DNA from: Cavenderia fasciculata
Lineage: Eukaryota; Evosea; Eumycetozoa; Acytosteliales; Cavenderiaceae
Assembly (NCBI RefSeq): GCF_000203815.1
Contig: NW_004457729.1
Coordinates: 1,860,674 to 1,924,673, forward strand
DNA length: 64,000 nt
Reading direction: 5' to 3'
Each line of letters starts with the position of its first letter. Position 1 is the stretch's first letter. Positions 47,701 through 59,348 of the stretch are shown one piece after another. Under the pieces are notes generated by a model. That model worked only from the letters and a program-made list of their open reading frames with translations, was not told the DNA's origin and searched no databases. Both the position numbers and the translations under genes were made by a program.

Positions 47701-50700
47701 GATAGGTGATGAGAGCGATGGTCTGGATAGTCTTTCCGAGACCCATCTCGTCGGCCAAGATACCATTGAGCTTGTTGTTGTACAGTGACACCATCCATTG
47801 CAGACCTTGCATCTGGTAGGGTTTCAACTGACCGCCCTCCAAAAGCTGTGGTTGCTCTGGAATCTCTTCCGTGATGGAATGGGCCTTGCTATAGTATGAA
47901 TGTGCCTTGCTGACTAGTGTCGTCTGAGCGGGAGCTGGTGCGGTAGCCGGACGCTTGGCAGAGGCGTCGGCTGGCTTGCTAACGGGTGCAGTGCTGCTCG
48001 TGCTGCTATTGTTGGTCGATATCTCGTCAGTGATGGTGGTGGCGTTGCTGGCTGCATCGGCTGCCTCTGCTTGTTGCAAGGCCAGTTCCTCCTCGTCTTG
48101 CATCTTTTCCTTTTGAATGAGATGCGAGATCTTGTCGAGAAACTCGTTGGTCTGGTCAAACAACTCACGTAGACGCTTGTTCTTGGTCTGTTCGAGCAAC
48201 TTGAGGTACTTGCCTTCATCGTTGCTCTTGAGTGCACGAAGTCTGTCACGCTCCTCCTTTTCACGCTGCTGCTGCTCCTTTTTCTCTTGCATGGCAAAGT
48301 AGCTGGTTACACGCTTGGCTACCTTTTTGGTCGATTGCATCTGGTTGCTGTGAAACTCTTTAAACTCGCGTCCATGATCCAAAATCTGTTTGAGGAAGCT
48401 CGACATTCGTGTCTTTGCCTCTGGTGTATTTTGGTTGGTTTCATTGTATGGCATGATACGTTGTGAGCTTAGAATACCATCCAACTTTGTTTTCTTTTTA
48501 GAAGCTGAACCACTTTGTGACGACGACGATGACGACGACGATGAACTATGCTTGCTGCCCAGCAAAGCAGTAGTGTTGTTGACAAACATACTACTGTCGA
48601 CCGAGTCGAGTAATTCGGCTCTCAACTTTTTCTGAACCTCAAAGAGACTGAGTTGTTTGTACTCTATGGCCATACGAATTCTTTGTGCATTTTGACTGGC
48701 ACAAATCTTTTCGACTTGGGTATGACCAACTCCATTGGCAACTGCTCCAACACTGCTCGATGATGATCCATCTTTTTGTTCGGCGTTTGGACTACTGGCA
48801 GCTGCAGTTACAGCAGCTGAAGCCTCTTGATCATCAAACTCTTTTAGACTCTTTTTCAAATACGTTGTTCTCTGATTCATTGCCTCTTTTATGCTAATCT
48901 CTCTTGCCTCTCTGAGGAATTGGTGATCCAATGGAACAGTTTTAATACTGTCTGTAACAGGTGGTATAATATATTGTGCAGGACATTGCATTGGAGGTGG
49001 TGGTGGGGGTGGTGCAACTACAACTGGTGGAGGTGGAGGTGCAACTACAACAGGTGTGGCGGCAGCAGCCACCACTGCAATCGGTTGCTGTACAATGGCT
49101 GCTGTAGTTGTTGTATTCTCCAAAACTGGTTGTTGTGGTAGAGATTGAGGGAGTTGAATAGGTGGACTAACAATTGATGGTTGTTTAACAAGTTGTTGTT
49201 GTTGTTGTTGTTGTTGCTGTTGCTGTTGCTGTTGTTGTTGTTGAATAGATAATGGTTGTTGTTGAGGTGGAGTTTGAGTTGCAATGATAGGTGGCATTGC
49301 CCCATTTTTATAGGCAACCAATTGTTGGAAAAATCCTGCTGGCAATGGCTCTCCAGTTTGTAGCCATTTAACAATATATTGATTCGCGCGGACTTGTAGT
49401 TTTACAAAATTGATTTGCTCTGGAGTCATCAATGGTTTACCAATTGGCATTCCTTGGATAATCTGTTGTTGTTGTTGAAAAACCGCTGCTGCTGCCGTTG
49501 GTGTTGGTGTTGTTATTGTAGTTGTTGTTGTAGTCGGTGTAGTAGCTATATTTGTTGTTTGAGAAATCATCATAGGTGATTGAATTGGTGGTGTTGTTAT
49601 AGTGCCACCACCATAAATTGGATTGGATTGTTGTTGTTGTTGTTGTTGTGCAAGCTGTTGTACAAGCTGTTGATGTTCAGATTTGGCTTGTTTCGTCTTT
49701 TGTGCATCTGCTAGTACTCGATGGTTAGCAATAACTCGTTTAAAAAGGTTGGTCTCTGAAGCATTCCAAGACAACCCACTCATACTAATACTTCTCAAGC
49801 TTTGTACATATTGTTGATATTGTGGATCCATCACATCTGACAGTGCCTTTTGTAAATTCTCGGTTGCCTAAAAGATAAATAAATAAATATTAGAGAGAGA
49901 GAGATCTTGGGTGTCATCATCAATCAATATCAATCATCACACAAACTACTTACTGTATATATTTCAAGGATAGCTTCTTTTGAGAAACTTAAAAGTGGTG
50001 CTTGTTGAGGTTGACTCTGTGTCTGTTGTTGTTGTTGTTGTGGAACCTGTCCCTGTGGTTGTTGTTGCTGTTGAGCTTGAGCTTGAGCTTGTTGTTGACC
50101 TTGTTGTATTTGATTGTTCTGTCCCTGTTGTTGAGCTTGAGCTTGTTGTTGCTGAGCCTGCTGTTGTTGAACCTGCTGTTGAGCTTGAGCTTGTTGTTGT
50201 TGTTGTTGTTGTTGAGCTTGAGCCTGTTGTTGCAAATGTTGTTGTAGCATTTGTTGTTGTTGTTGAGCTTGTTGTTGTTGGTATTGATATTGTTGTTGAG
50301 CAGGGGAAAGCATTGGTGGTGGTTGATTCTGTACAGTTGGCACCATTGGTGGAGAAGACATTTGTTGTGCCTGATACATTGGTTGCTGCTGCTGCTGCTG
50401 TTGACCTTGTTGAGTATAATATGTATTATTTGGTGTGATTTGTTTGTTCATCATTTGTTGAACTTGTTGTTGTTGTTGCTGAGGGGTTTGAGGTTGTTGA
50501 GGTGTATGTTGTTGTTGTTGTTGAGGTGTATGTTGCTGTTGTGTAGGTGTAGAAACGTACATGATTGGCGATGATATAGGAGGAGAGGATGATTGCTGCT
50601 GTGTAGAGGATTGTTGTTGAACACCCACTACTGATGGTTGCTTCATAAACTGATTGTTGTTTGCTACTCCTGCTCCACTAGTATTATTATTATTATTATT

Positions 50701-50907
50701 ATCAATTGCCATTCCAGTATACTGCTGCTGCGGCTGCTGTTGCTGCTGTTGCATCATCTCGGGATGTTGCTGTGGCTGCTGCTGCTGCTGTTGGAGTGCA
50801 ACTTGCTGCTGCTGTTGTTGTGGTTGCATATATGGGTTCATAAACTGTTGTTGTTGCATTGCATTATAGTCAACAGGTGGAGTCCCCATCATATTATTAT
50901 TGTGCAT
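44750..50907 (-). CDS. Brahma/Snf2-type SWI/SNF ATPase with bromodomain
   Basis: Exons 50907-49954, 49867-47036, 46960-44750; 1998 aa. Residues 1-300 are Gln-rich. A QLQ-like motif (TPEQINFVKLQVRANQYIV, about 465) and an HSA region (FKEFHSNQMQSTKKVAKRV, about 800) lead to the SNF2 ATPase: LKPYQMQGLQWM, DEMGLGKTIQT (Walker A), DEGH in LIIDEGHRMKN, LTGTPLQNSLPELW. The helicase C half is in exon 3 (LIFSQMTHLIDILEHYF, STRAGGLGLNLQTAD, DRAHRIGQKQTVKVLRLV). A bromodomain (about 1760-1870) has YPDYYNITKEPIDMKIIKD. This set defines the BRM/SMARCA2/4 catalytic subunit, which slides or evicts nucleosomes. The C-terminus is acidic (DDDNDGMMDDDDEDDL). Confidence 0.96.
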
Positions 50908-51732
50908 AGTAGCTACAACCAACAACGATGATGTCTATCTATATATTTTCACTATATAATCAATGATGATGACGACGACGACAAACAATATAAATATATT
51001 AATAAATAAAAGACGTCCTCTTCTCTCTTCTCTCCTTGTAATGCTTACAAATTGTATGTATGATGATGAGCTTGCTTTAGATCTGATCGACTATAGAACT
51101 CTTTAGAGAACGATGATAATAATAATAGTATGTGTGATTGAATAAATAAATAAAAGAGTAGTGAATATTTATTGTATGATGTAGTATCTGTGTAGTATTG
51201 TGTGTATTTATTTATTCTCTCTATGATGATCTATTCATAGTTGATCGATAAAATTTGGTTTAAAAACTAATAATATAAATATATTTGGTGATTATGTGAT
51301 AGAATAATTATAGTGTACACAGCTCAATAAAAAATAAGGAGGGAGTTGTTTTCCCTCTTCTCTCTCACAAACTCACTTTTTAATTTTTTTTTTATTAATT
51401 TAAAATAATAAATAAATAAGAACAAACAAATAATAATAGTAATATAGTAGTAGTAGATATTAAAACTAATACTATAGTAGCAATAAAGGAGAGAGATATT
51501 AAATGAAGATCAAACACGGTCGCAGATGCATCATTGATCGAATATCTACCCCTTGTTAACAAACCAATCGTCATCCATCTCTCTCGTAGTTACAAAAAAA
51601 AAAAAAAAAAAAAAAGAAAAGTGGGGGGGAGAATTATCGAATACGCTGAAAAACCGTCATCCACATTCGTTGTTGAGCCATCCATCTACGCTGTACATAA
51701 CAGCAAACAATACCCTACCCTAAACAACCACT
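50908..51732. other. Divergent intergenic region, SNF2 - RCC1 gene 2
   Basis: AT-rich promoter sequence; TCT-rich (51013-51033), AGT repeats (51445-51454) and an A19-type run (51594-51614). The ORF at 51534-51758 overlaps the next start and is low-complexity, so is not called. Confidence 0.55.
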
Positions 51733-52035
51733 ATGTTGTCCTCGGCGAGACTATTTAAAGCTGCTGCAATTTTAAATAATAATTTGAAAGATCTCGGTAC
51801 CAACCAACTATCACCATGGTTTACGAGTCACCCCCATCACCATCCTGGTAATACTCCACTTTTTACTCGTAGGGCTGTCTCTTCTTCTTCTTCCTCTACC
51901 TCTATTTTAAATGTATTTAATAATCAACAACAACACATCTACTCATTCGGATGTGGAAAAGGAGGAAAACTAGGTAACAGTGCAAATGATGGATATGAAG
52001 CATACCCTTTTAAAATTGATGATTTAGGTGATTAC

Positions 52036-52084
<49 letters not shown>

Positions 52085-53277
52085 GTAGTGATGATACATC
52101 TAATAGAGTGAATGATATTAAATCATTACATTGTGGTCACTACCACAGTATGATTATTAATAGTATGTTTGTTTTAAATCAATTGCATATAATAATAATG
52201 AATGATCAATCACAACAGATACTAATTGTTTTTTTTTTAAAAATATAATTAAAAGATAAAGGAGAATTATATACATGGGGATGGAGTTCATTTGCAGGAG
52301 GAGAGAAAGAGAATAAAGAAACAAATTATAATGAATGGAGTCCAAGACTAGTCGATGAATATGTATTGGATAATGACAGTATCTTGCAATCAAGAGATGT
52401 TTGTGTAGAGAGTGTTGTTGGAGGTCGAAGACATACTCTGGTGGTCGATAACTTGGGAAGACTGTTTTCATATGGCGTGGGAAGTGAGTATCAACTAGGA
52501 TTCTCAGACGACCATCATCGCATACGCCCTACACTCGTTCGAGAAGAGATTGGTAATGTAAAGGTGGTCAAAGTAGCTGCCGGTTGGGGACACTCACTGG
52601 CATTGGACAGTGAGGGTAGTATCTGGGGTTGGGGATGGAATGCTGAAGGACAGTTATTTGTCGATCCAACAAGACACCCAGTTTTACATCGTCCAACCAA
52701 AGTGTTTTCATCAACGTCTTCATCATCGTTGGTGGTACGAGACATTATATGTGGGTCGGATTACTCGGCATTCATTACTGACAAGGGACATGTATATATG
52801 GTAGGTAGTGGAGAACATGGACAATTGGGAAGAGGCAATACAGAAGCAAGTGCATATCCACAGATAGTCCAAGGATTACAAGGACAAAGGATTGACAAGG
52901 TTGCATGTGGATTTGGACATAGTCTATTGCTAGATGAGCAACAAGGTCAGTTGTTTAGTCTAGGGTGGAATGGAAACGGTCAGTTGGGTGTTGGGGACAC
53001 ATTGAATCGATTGGTAGCCACACCAGTCTCTATGCCCGACCGAGTAGTATTGATAGGTGCAGGAAGAGCTCATTCAGCGGCAGTCCTAGCCAACGGACAG
53101 TTCTATACTTGGGGGTGTGCTCGAAAAGGTAAACTTGGATCAGGTAACATCAATGGAATGGAAACCATCCCAACACAAATAACAGAATACGATGATACTG
53201 ATGATTGGCCATCTAAACGTCCAATCGATCTATCATGTGGATTTGATCATACCCTTGTTAAAGTTGTAGACCAATAA
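51733..53277 (+). CDS. RCC1-repeat protein, gene 2
   Basis: Exons 51733-52162 and 52256-53277; 483 aa. The N-terminus (MLSSARLFKAAAILNNNL) is basic, amphipathic and acid-free, fitting a mitochondrial presequence. RCC1 blades include IYSFGCGKGGKLGN, LYTWGWSSFAGGE, LFSYGVGSEYQLGFSD, IWGWGWNAEGQLF, VYMVGSGEHGQLGRGN, LFSLGWNGNGQLGVGD and FYTWGCARKGKLGSGN, with HS pairs in the alternating strand (GWGHSLALD, GFGHSLLLD, GRAHSAAVL): seven blades. A polyN run (51/52 kb) interrupts the first. It may act as a Ran-GEF-like or mitochondrial scaffold; target unknown. Its stop is 43 bp from the stop of TMEM242. Confidence 0.85.
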
Positions 53278-53320
53278 ACTAATCGATCCCCTATTTGTAA
53301 ATATCATTTATACCACGTTG

Positions 53321-53733
53321 TTAACTCTTTTCTTTATTTCCACTTGTTTGTTTCGTCGTAGTCGTCGTTGTCGATGTTGTTTTGGTATCATTATTATTAT
53401 TGTTATTATCATTTTCATTATTATTCTTTTTAATATCAGCAAATATATCTTTACCACCAAAAAATGCGGTGACTGCTTCCATTGCATCTTCATCATCACT
53501 AATATCATCGTATCGTGACATGTCGATACCTTTGTTTGCCTCTTCAAACTTTTGTTCTGTTGTTTTAGCTCCCAGCTTTCTATTCATAAATTGTCCAAAT
53601 TCATCAACCTATAAGATCCATCATTAATCTTTGTTAGTTATATTATATATTTCACTATCATCAATCAATGGTTGTTCAAATGTATGATGATTGATTGGTA
53701 TCATTGCATTGCATTGCATTGATTGATTGATTG

Positions 53734-53765
<32 letters not shown>

Positions 53766-54188
53766 AGTTGTTAATCCACATACAGTATTAATATTATAAA
53801 ATGTTTTAAAAGCATAGACCATTGCGGCAGATGAACCAACACTCAACAATGTACCCATTGCCAATGCTTTGAGAGAAAATGCTACAGCAGAAGGAGTAGC
53901 CATTGTTTGTTGACGTGTAGTATTACCTCTTCTACTTCTTCTAAAACCTAGAAATACACCAGCCATGAAACCAATACCAGTGACTGCTCCAGCAGTAAGC
54001 ATAAATGTTGACAATGGCATATCCTTTTGTATGAATACAGGTATTTTAACCTCTACATTATTCAAATTACCATCCAATAAACTTCTAATAAATCCTTTTG
54101 GTTTTTGTTGATGTTGATGTTGTTGATGTTCTTGTTGTTGTTCATTTTTAGTATTATTATTATTATTAGAAGTATTATTATCTGTCAT
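53321..54188 (-). CDS. tmem242: TMEM242-like mitochondrial inner-membrane protein
   Basis: Exons 54188-53784 and 53608-53321; 230 aa against about 140 in human. The core matches TMEM242: a first helix (MLTAGAVTGIGFMAGVFLGF) followed by RRSRR, then SLKALAMGTLLSVGSSAAMV and YAFKTFYNINTVDEFGQFM. It adds a polar Gln/Asn N-terminus and an acidic/Asn/Thr tail (SDDEDAMEAVTAFFGG). In animals TMEM242 assists insertion of ATP synthase c-ring subunits and complex I. The intron holds GATT and GTT arrays. Confidence 0.72.
53700..53767. repeat. CATTG/GATT/GTT repeats in the TMEM242 intron
   Basis: Successive CATTG, GATT and (GTT)n arrays occupy much of the intron 53609-53783. Confidence 0.85.
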
Positions 54189-54365
54189 TCTTATTCTTAT
54201 CTATATACAAATCGTGTAAACAATGAAATGAGATGGACCATATGCACAAAAATCATGATGGTAGTCATTTTTGCGTCATCATTTTCGTTTAATTTAAAAT
54301 TGTACATAATATATTTGATTTATTTTTAATATTGGTTTATATTTATCTATCCTATCCTATCCTAT

Positions 54366-56126
54366 CTATCTATTTGATTCTTTTTGTCTTAGAATATTAA
54401 ATAGATCGGTATTTCTAAGATTATGTACCAAAACTTTAAGGAAATCATTTACAATTGGATCTTTTTGTTTTTTAATATCTTTATATACAACACTGATAAA
54501 TATTTGTGCTTCTACACGAACTAAAAAGTAGGTGTAATCTGATGTTTCATGCGTTGGTCCTCCTCCTGTCCCAGACCCACTACCACCTCCACCAGCAATG
54601 GGTGATGATGTTTTGAGATTAGTTTCTACTTTTTGAGAGTCGACGTAGTAGAATAAATCGTGTGGTCGCTCAAGTGCATGTTGATTGGTTAAATAGATAC
54701 TAATGATATTTGGTAAATGTTGGTTGGGTGGTTTATCTTGTGGCAAGTAGAATATAGGTGGATAGGCCCCCAATCCAGTTGGTGCTTCTGTATTATTAAA
54801 ACAATATCCCATCTTTGAGTATGGTTTACCTTTACATTCGAAAAAGATACCAAAAAATATTGAATTACTCTTTTGATAAAATGCTTCAATCCTAAATGGA
54901 AATAAATAGAATAAATAAATAAATAGAATTGATTAGATTAATATGGATATGCATATTGTTTGTTTTTGTTTTTGTTTTCTTTTTCTTTTTTTTTTTGACA
55001 TACATTAAAACATAATCAGGATTATTACGAAGAGTTGCATCTTTAAAGGATTGATAAGTTCCACCATTCTCTTCTTCGACAGTTCTCAAAGGGAAATGGA
55101 AATAAAGAGATGATTTTGACATGAGAGCATTGAAAAATATCGATAACCATTGATGGATGGAATTGGATGTCCATTTTGGATCGCTGCTATAAGTTCCTCT
55201 ACTTTGATTTAATTGATCAAAGTCTCTCCATAAATCTAAATCCAATCTTGATTGATACAATAATAGTATTGAATCTTTAAATATATGTCTATTCATTGAT
55301 ACATAAACTTTTAATAAATTCTTTAATATTTGTATTTCATAACTACAAATAGAAAAAAAGTCAGTCATTATTATTATTATTGTTTGTTCATTTAATATAA
55401 ATCTCTCTCTCTCTCTCTCTCTTCTTTTTTTAGCATACTTTGTATTTGTTTTAATACCCATTAATAGAGGATGAGTAATTTTATCACGATAGATGGTTGG
55501 AATGGTTTCAAGTGAATTGACTAGTTGATCAAAATTAGTTTCTTGGCTGATTGACATGACCAATGTAGTGTAGACACCAATCATATCGATTCTAACCTGT
55601 ACGATGGTACATGTTTGTTGTACGAGTGATGAAAAGAAGGATATTTCAGGGTCATCGTCAACCGATGATTTCTTTGACGATGCATAATACCCAAGTGCAA
55701 TCTGACTAGCAGTTTGATTCTGTTGGTTCTGTTGATTTGGTTGTTGTACTCCACCAGTTGTTGTTGTTGTTGTTGTTGGTGAAGATATCAACTTTAACAA
55801 ACTTCTCATGTCATTTGATACTTGGATATATTGATCTTGAATGTTATTATTCTTTAACGACAAGTATGAATGTTTGTAATACATATTCTCACAATTTGAT
55901 AGTGTCAATAATAATGCCATAAATTTACTCCATGGTATTAATGAATCTCCCTTTAAATACATAATATAACTATGGTTAGTCAGCTGAGCTAGCTTTCATT
56001 CTAATCCCCTCTCCTCCTCTTCTTGCGCTGACATACCTGTTGTTTTTGTTTGATTAGTTTTGGAAGTTGACTAAAGTTGAGTCTCTCCAAACATCCATAG
56101 ATGGATGACAATAGATCTCTGTTCAT
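54366..56126 (-). CDS. kics2: KICS2 (C12orf66) homologue, KICSTOR complex subunit
   Basis: Exons 56126-56037, 55950-55439, 55342-55004, 54891-54366; 488 aa (human 445). Order of matches to KICS2: the helix around CENMYYKHSYLSL (human AAEKVYHSLTYL), QTCTIVQVRIDMIGVY, DKITHPLLMGIKTN, LQSRLDLDLWRDF, SSLYFHFPLRT, NNPDYVLMIEAFYQKSNSI, and YPPIFYLPQDKPPNQHLPNI (human YPAVVSLPSDRPVMHWPNV). In animals KICSTOR (KPTN, ITFG2, C12orf66, SZT2) anchors GATOR1 to lysosomes for amino-acid control of TORC1. A Gly/Ser insert splits the last domain. Exon 1 is only 30 codons and was placed by phase. Confidence 0.85.
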
Positions 56127-56576
56127 ACTATAGTATAGTAGTAATAGTAGCAGTAGGTAGAGATAAATACATGTACAAGCTGCTCATTAAAATAATTAAA
56201 AATAAAATGAATCACCTTCGTTTTGATCATCCAAAAATTGTATTTTCGTGTTGTCTCTTCTTTGTTCAGCTGTCAGAAAGAAGAGAAAGACACCTATCTT
56301 TTTTACTTGACTCTGTGCGATATATAAAAGAGTTATATATAGATAGATAGATAGATAGATACTTTTTTTTGACAACTATCGTATATATATATATAAATAT
56401 TGCAACAACTATATAATAACAACAGAATAGTCTAGAGGATCGCAGCAGCACCATCCTTCCTTTTTTTGTACAACAGTATTTCATCAACAAGTCAAAGGTT
56501 TATTTGTTGATCAACATCATCTTCCTCCCTTCATCTTTATCCTCTTCCTTCATCATTCTTCATTCTTTATAATATA
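56127..56576. promoter_or_regulatory. Divergent promoter region KICS2 - RBM26/27
   Basis: 450 bp between start codons; GATA repeats (56340-56359), TA-rich patch (56380-56395) and a C/T-rich leader (56519-56570) before the plus-strand ATG. No ORF of note. Confidence 0.45.
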
Positions 56577-59203
56577 ATGGAAGAATTCCTAAAAAGAAAA
56601 GAACTACCTAAATGGTTAGAAGATACACTCGACCCGATATGTGATGTGGATACCAACTCATTGACAGAATACATCATAGCGTTGATAACCAACAAGTTTA
56701 CGAGTCGGAGGGAACTAGAAGATGTCTGCTTTAAGGATCTAGATGATTTCCTCAAAGACAACACAAAATCGTTTACATACAAGCTGACCGACAAGTTGGC
56801 TGCTATCAACTACTTTAACTTTCACACATCCTCTTCATCTTCTTCTTCTTCTTCTGGAGGAGGAGAAACATCTTCAAGTAAACAAGATGTTGGAAGAGAC
56901 TATAGAGAAAGAGAAAGAGATAGAGACCACAAACCACGCGAAAGAGATAGAAGTAGAAGTAGAAGCAGAGATCGAGACAGTCGAAAATCAAGAGACAGAA
57001 GCAAAAGTAGAAGCTCAAGTCCAAGAGACAGAGATAGAGACAGAGATAGAGATAGAGACAGATCTTATCGTGAACGAGACTATGAATACAATGGAAGAGG
57101 TCCAAGTTATCGAGACCGTGAAAGAGATAGTGACCAACCAATCAATGATTCAGATGATCGAAGAAAATATAGTGACGACTATGAAAGAAAAAGAATCAAG
57201 GCGCAAAGATATAACCCAATCGGTGGTAATGGTCCAACAGGTACATCTACAGCTGCACCACCCAATGGAAAATACAAGACAAAGAGATGTAGAAACTTTG
57301 ACGAGAATGGATACTGTGAGAGAGGAAACTCGTGTCACTTTATCCATTCAACCAATAATATGCCCGATGCAACGATACCACCATATCCACCAATCGTTGA
57401 TGCTTACAACCAACCACCACTACCACCAGGTGCTGGTGGGCCACCAGGGAGATATCCCAATATGGGTCAACCAAGCATGATGGCTCCACTTCCATACCCC
57501 TTTCACAATGTGCATCAGACAAACATGTATGCAAACCAACCACCACCACAAATGATGCCATACGACGTTCAACATCCAATCGAATCTGTACAAGGTTATA
57601 ATCCTGATTATTACGATGGTGATGTTTCAATGAATAATAATAATAATAATAATAATAATAGTCATAACAATAATAATGGTGATGATGAAAATGGAAATGA
57701 TGATGATGAAAATGGAAATAATAATGGAAACAAACACAACAACAACAAAGGTGGACACCATCTTAAAAAGTTTGTAAAGGTTAAAACTCATCATTCATGT
57801 CCAGATCCAAATTCAACAACTCTTATCATTACAAATATTCCATCAAATATCAATACTGAAGAAGAAGTTAGATCTCATTTTTCAAAATTTGGTAATATTG
57901 AAAATATAGAAGTATGTAGAAATTAAATTAAAAAGAGAAAGAAGAGCATATGACTTATTATTATTATATTTTTTTTTACTTTTAGAAAATATCAGCAAGT
58001 CAATGTTTAGTTGTATTTGAAAATAATGGAGATGCAGTTAAAGCAATGAAATCACCAGAGGCAATTATGAATAATAGATTTATAAAATTATTTTGGCACG
58101 ATTCCTATGATGGAAAGAAAACCAAGTTTGAAGAGACTCAGGAGAAATTCCAACAACAAAAGAAAAAAGAAGAGGAGAAGCAAGCTTTACATCTCAAAGA
58201 ACAAATCCTCCAAAAGAAACTAGAGGAAAAGAGAAAAGAGGTAGTGGAAAAGAAAAAAGATCTCATCAAAAGTCGTGATGAACTGCGTCAACAACAACTC
58301 GAACTCCAGAAACAATATATCGATAAATTGGAAACTTGTACAGATGAAGGAGAAAGACAAAAAATCAAAGAGGCAATCAAAAATCTTGAAAAAATCATTA
58401 CAGAGTCAATTACTACCGATACAAGTATAGTAAAGGAAATTAAAAAACAAACTCCATCCTCCTCCTCTTCTCTACCTTTACCAACAACATCGGAATCAAT
58501 GGTATTGGATTCTGCTGAATCAAACATCAACACACAACAAATAGCAACAAATGATGGTGATGATGGATCGTCATCAATCGTGGCTGAACCATCGATTGTA
58601 GTTGCAACGACGGGAAGTGGTACACCACCAATTCCAAAATCAAATCACTTGGAAAATATATTAAAGAATTTGGAAAATGAAGCTAAAAGTCTTGGCATTG
58701 AGATTCCTCCAGGAGGAGCAGGAGCAGTAGTTGCCAAACCTTCTTCTTTGGCAGGAGCAAAACCAAAACCTTATCCATTTTTCCCAAAGAAACCAATGAT
58801 GGCAAAACCACTTGCCCCATTATCAGCAGCTGCTTTGAAGCATAAAAATAGTTCAATGATCATTGACAATCGATCGACCACTATTGTCATTCGAGATCCA
58901 CCCAACGAATTCAAAAAGGAGGAACTCCTCAAACAACTGTTCTCCGATATCCAATCTGTAGACATTAATCCAGACTCTATCGAAATCAAATTTACAAAGA
59001 GAGAGTCTGCTCAACGTGTATTTTTGGTTGCCAAATCTTACAAGGGAAAGGAATTACAAATTGCTTGGGTTGAAAAACCAATCATTCCAACTCAACCTAC
59101 CTCCTCTAATAATGAAGATTCAAATATGAATTATAATAATAATAATGATTCAGATGACGAAGATGAAGATGAAGATGATAATGAAAGATCTTGGAAACAT
59201 TAA
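56577..59203 (+). CDS. RBM26/RBM27-type RNA-binding protein (PWI-like, CCCH, RRM)
   Basis: Exons 56577-57911 and 57986-59203; 850 aa. The N-terminal PWI-like domain (about 1-85) reads PKWLEDTLDPICDVDTNSL, then LEDVCFKDLDDFL, as in RBM26/27. An Arg/Asp/Ser-Glu repeat region (90-200) follows; then one CCCH finger, KTKRCRNFDENGYCERGNSC with FIH (about 230-255); proline-rich and polyN segments; an RRM (STTLIITNIPSN to FIKLFWHD) interrupted by the intron; a Lys/Glu/Gln coiled coil (about 505-620); and a second RRM-like fold near the C-terminus (STTIVIRDPPNEF). Mammalian homologues act with the PAXT/exosome pathway on polyadenylated nuclear RNA. The acidic tail is typical too. Confidence 0.88.
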
Positions 59204-59348
59204 TAATATTATCAAATAATAATACTATACTATCACTAAAAAAATGAAATAAAAAATATTTTGATTCATTTATTATTGTCAATTATTTAAAAGTTAATAA
59301 TAAATAAATAAAGGTTTTGATCATTGACTAAAATTAAAGTCAATTGAT

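Noticed and set aside
49980-50438. Val/Glu/Leu-rich plus-strand ORFs
   Set aside because: Complement of the CAA/CAG-rich polyQ region of the SNF2 gene; pure repeat artefact.
52035-52090. AAT repeat as independent repeat element
   Set aside because: It is the in-frame polyN tract of RCC1 gene 2.
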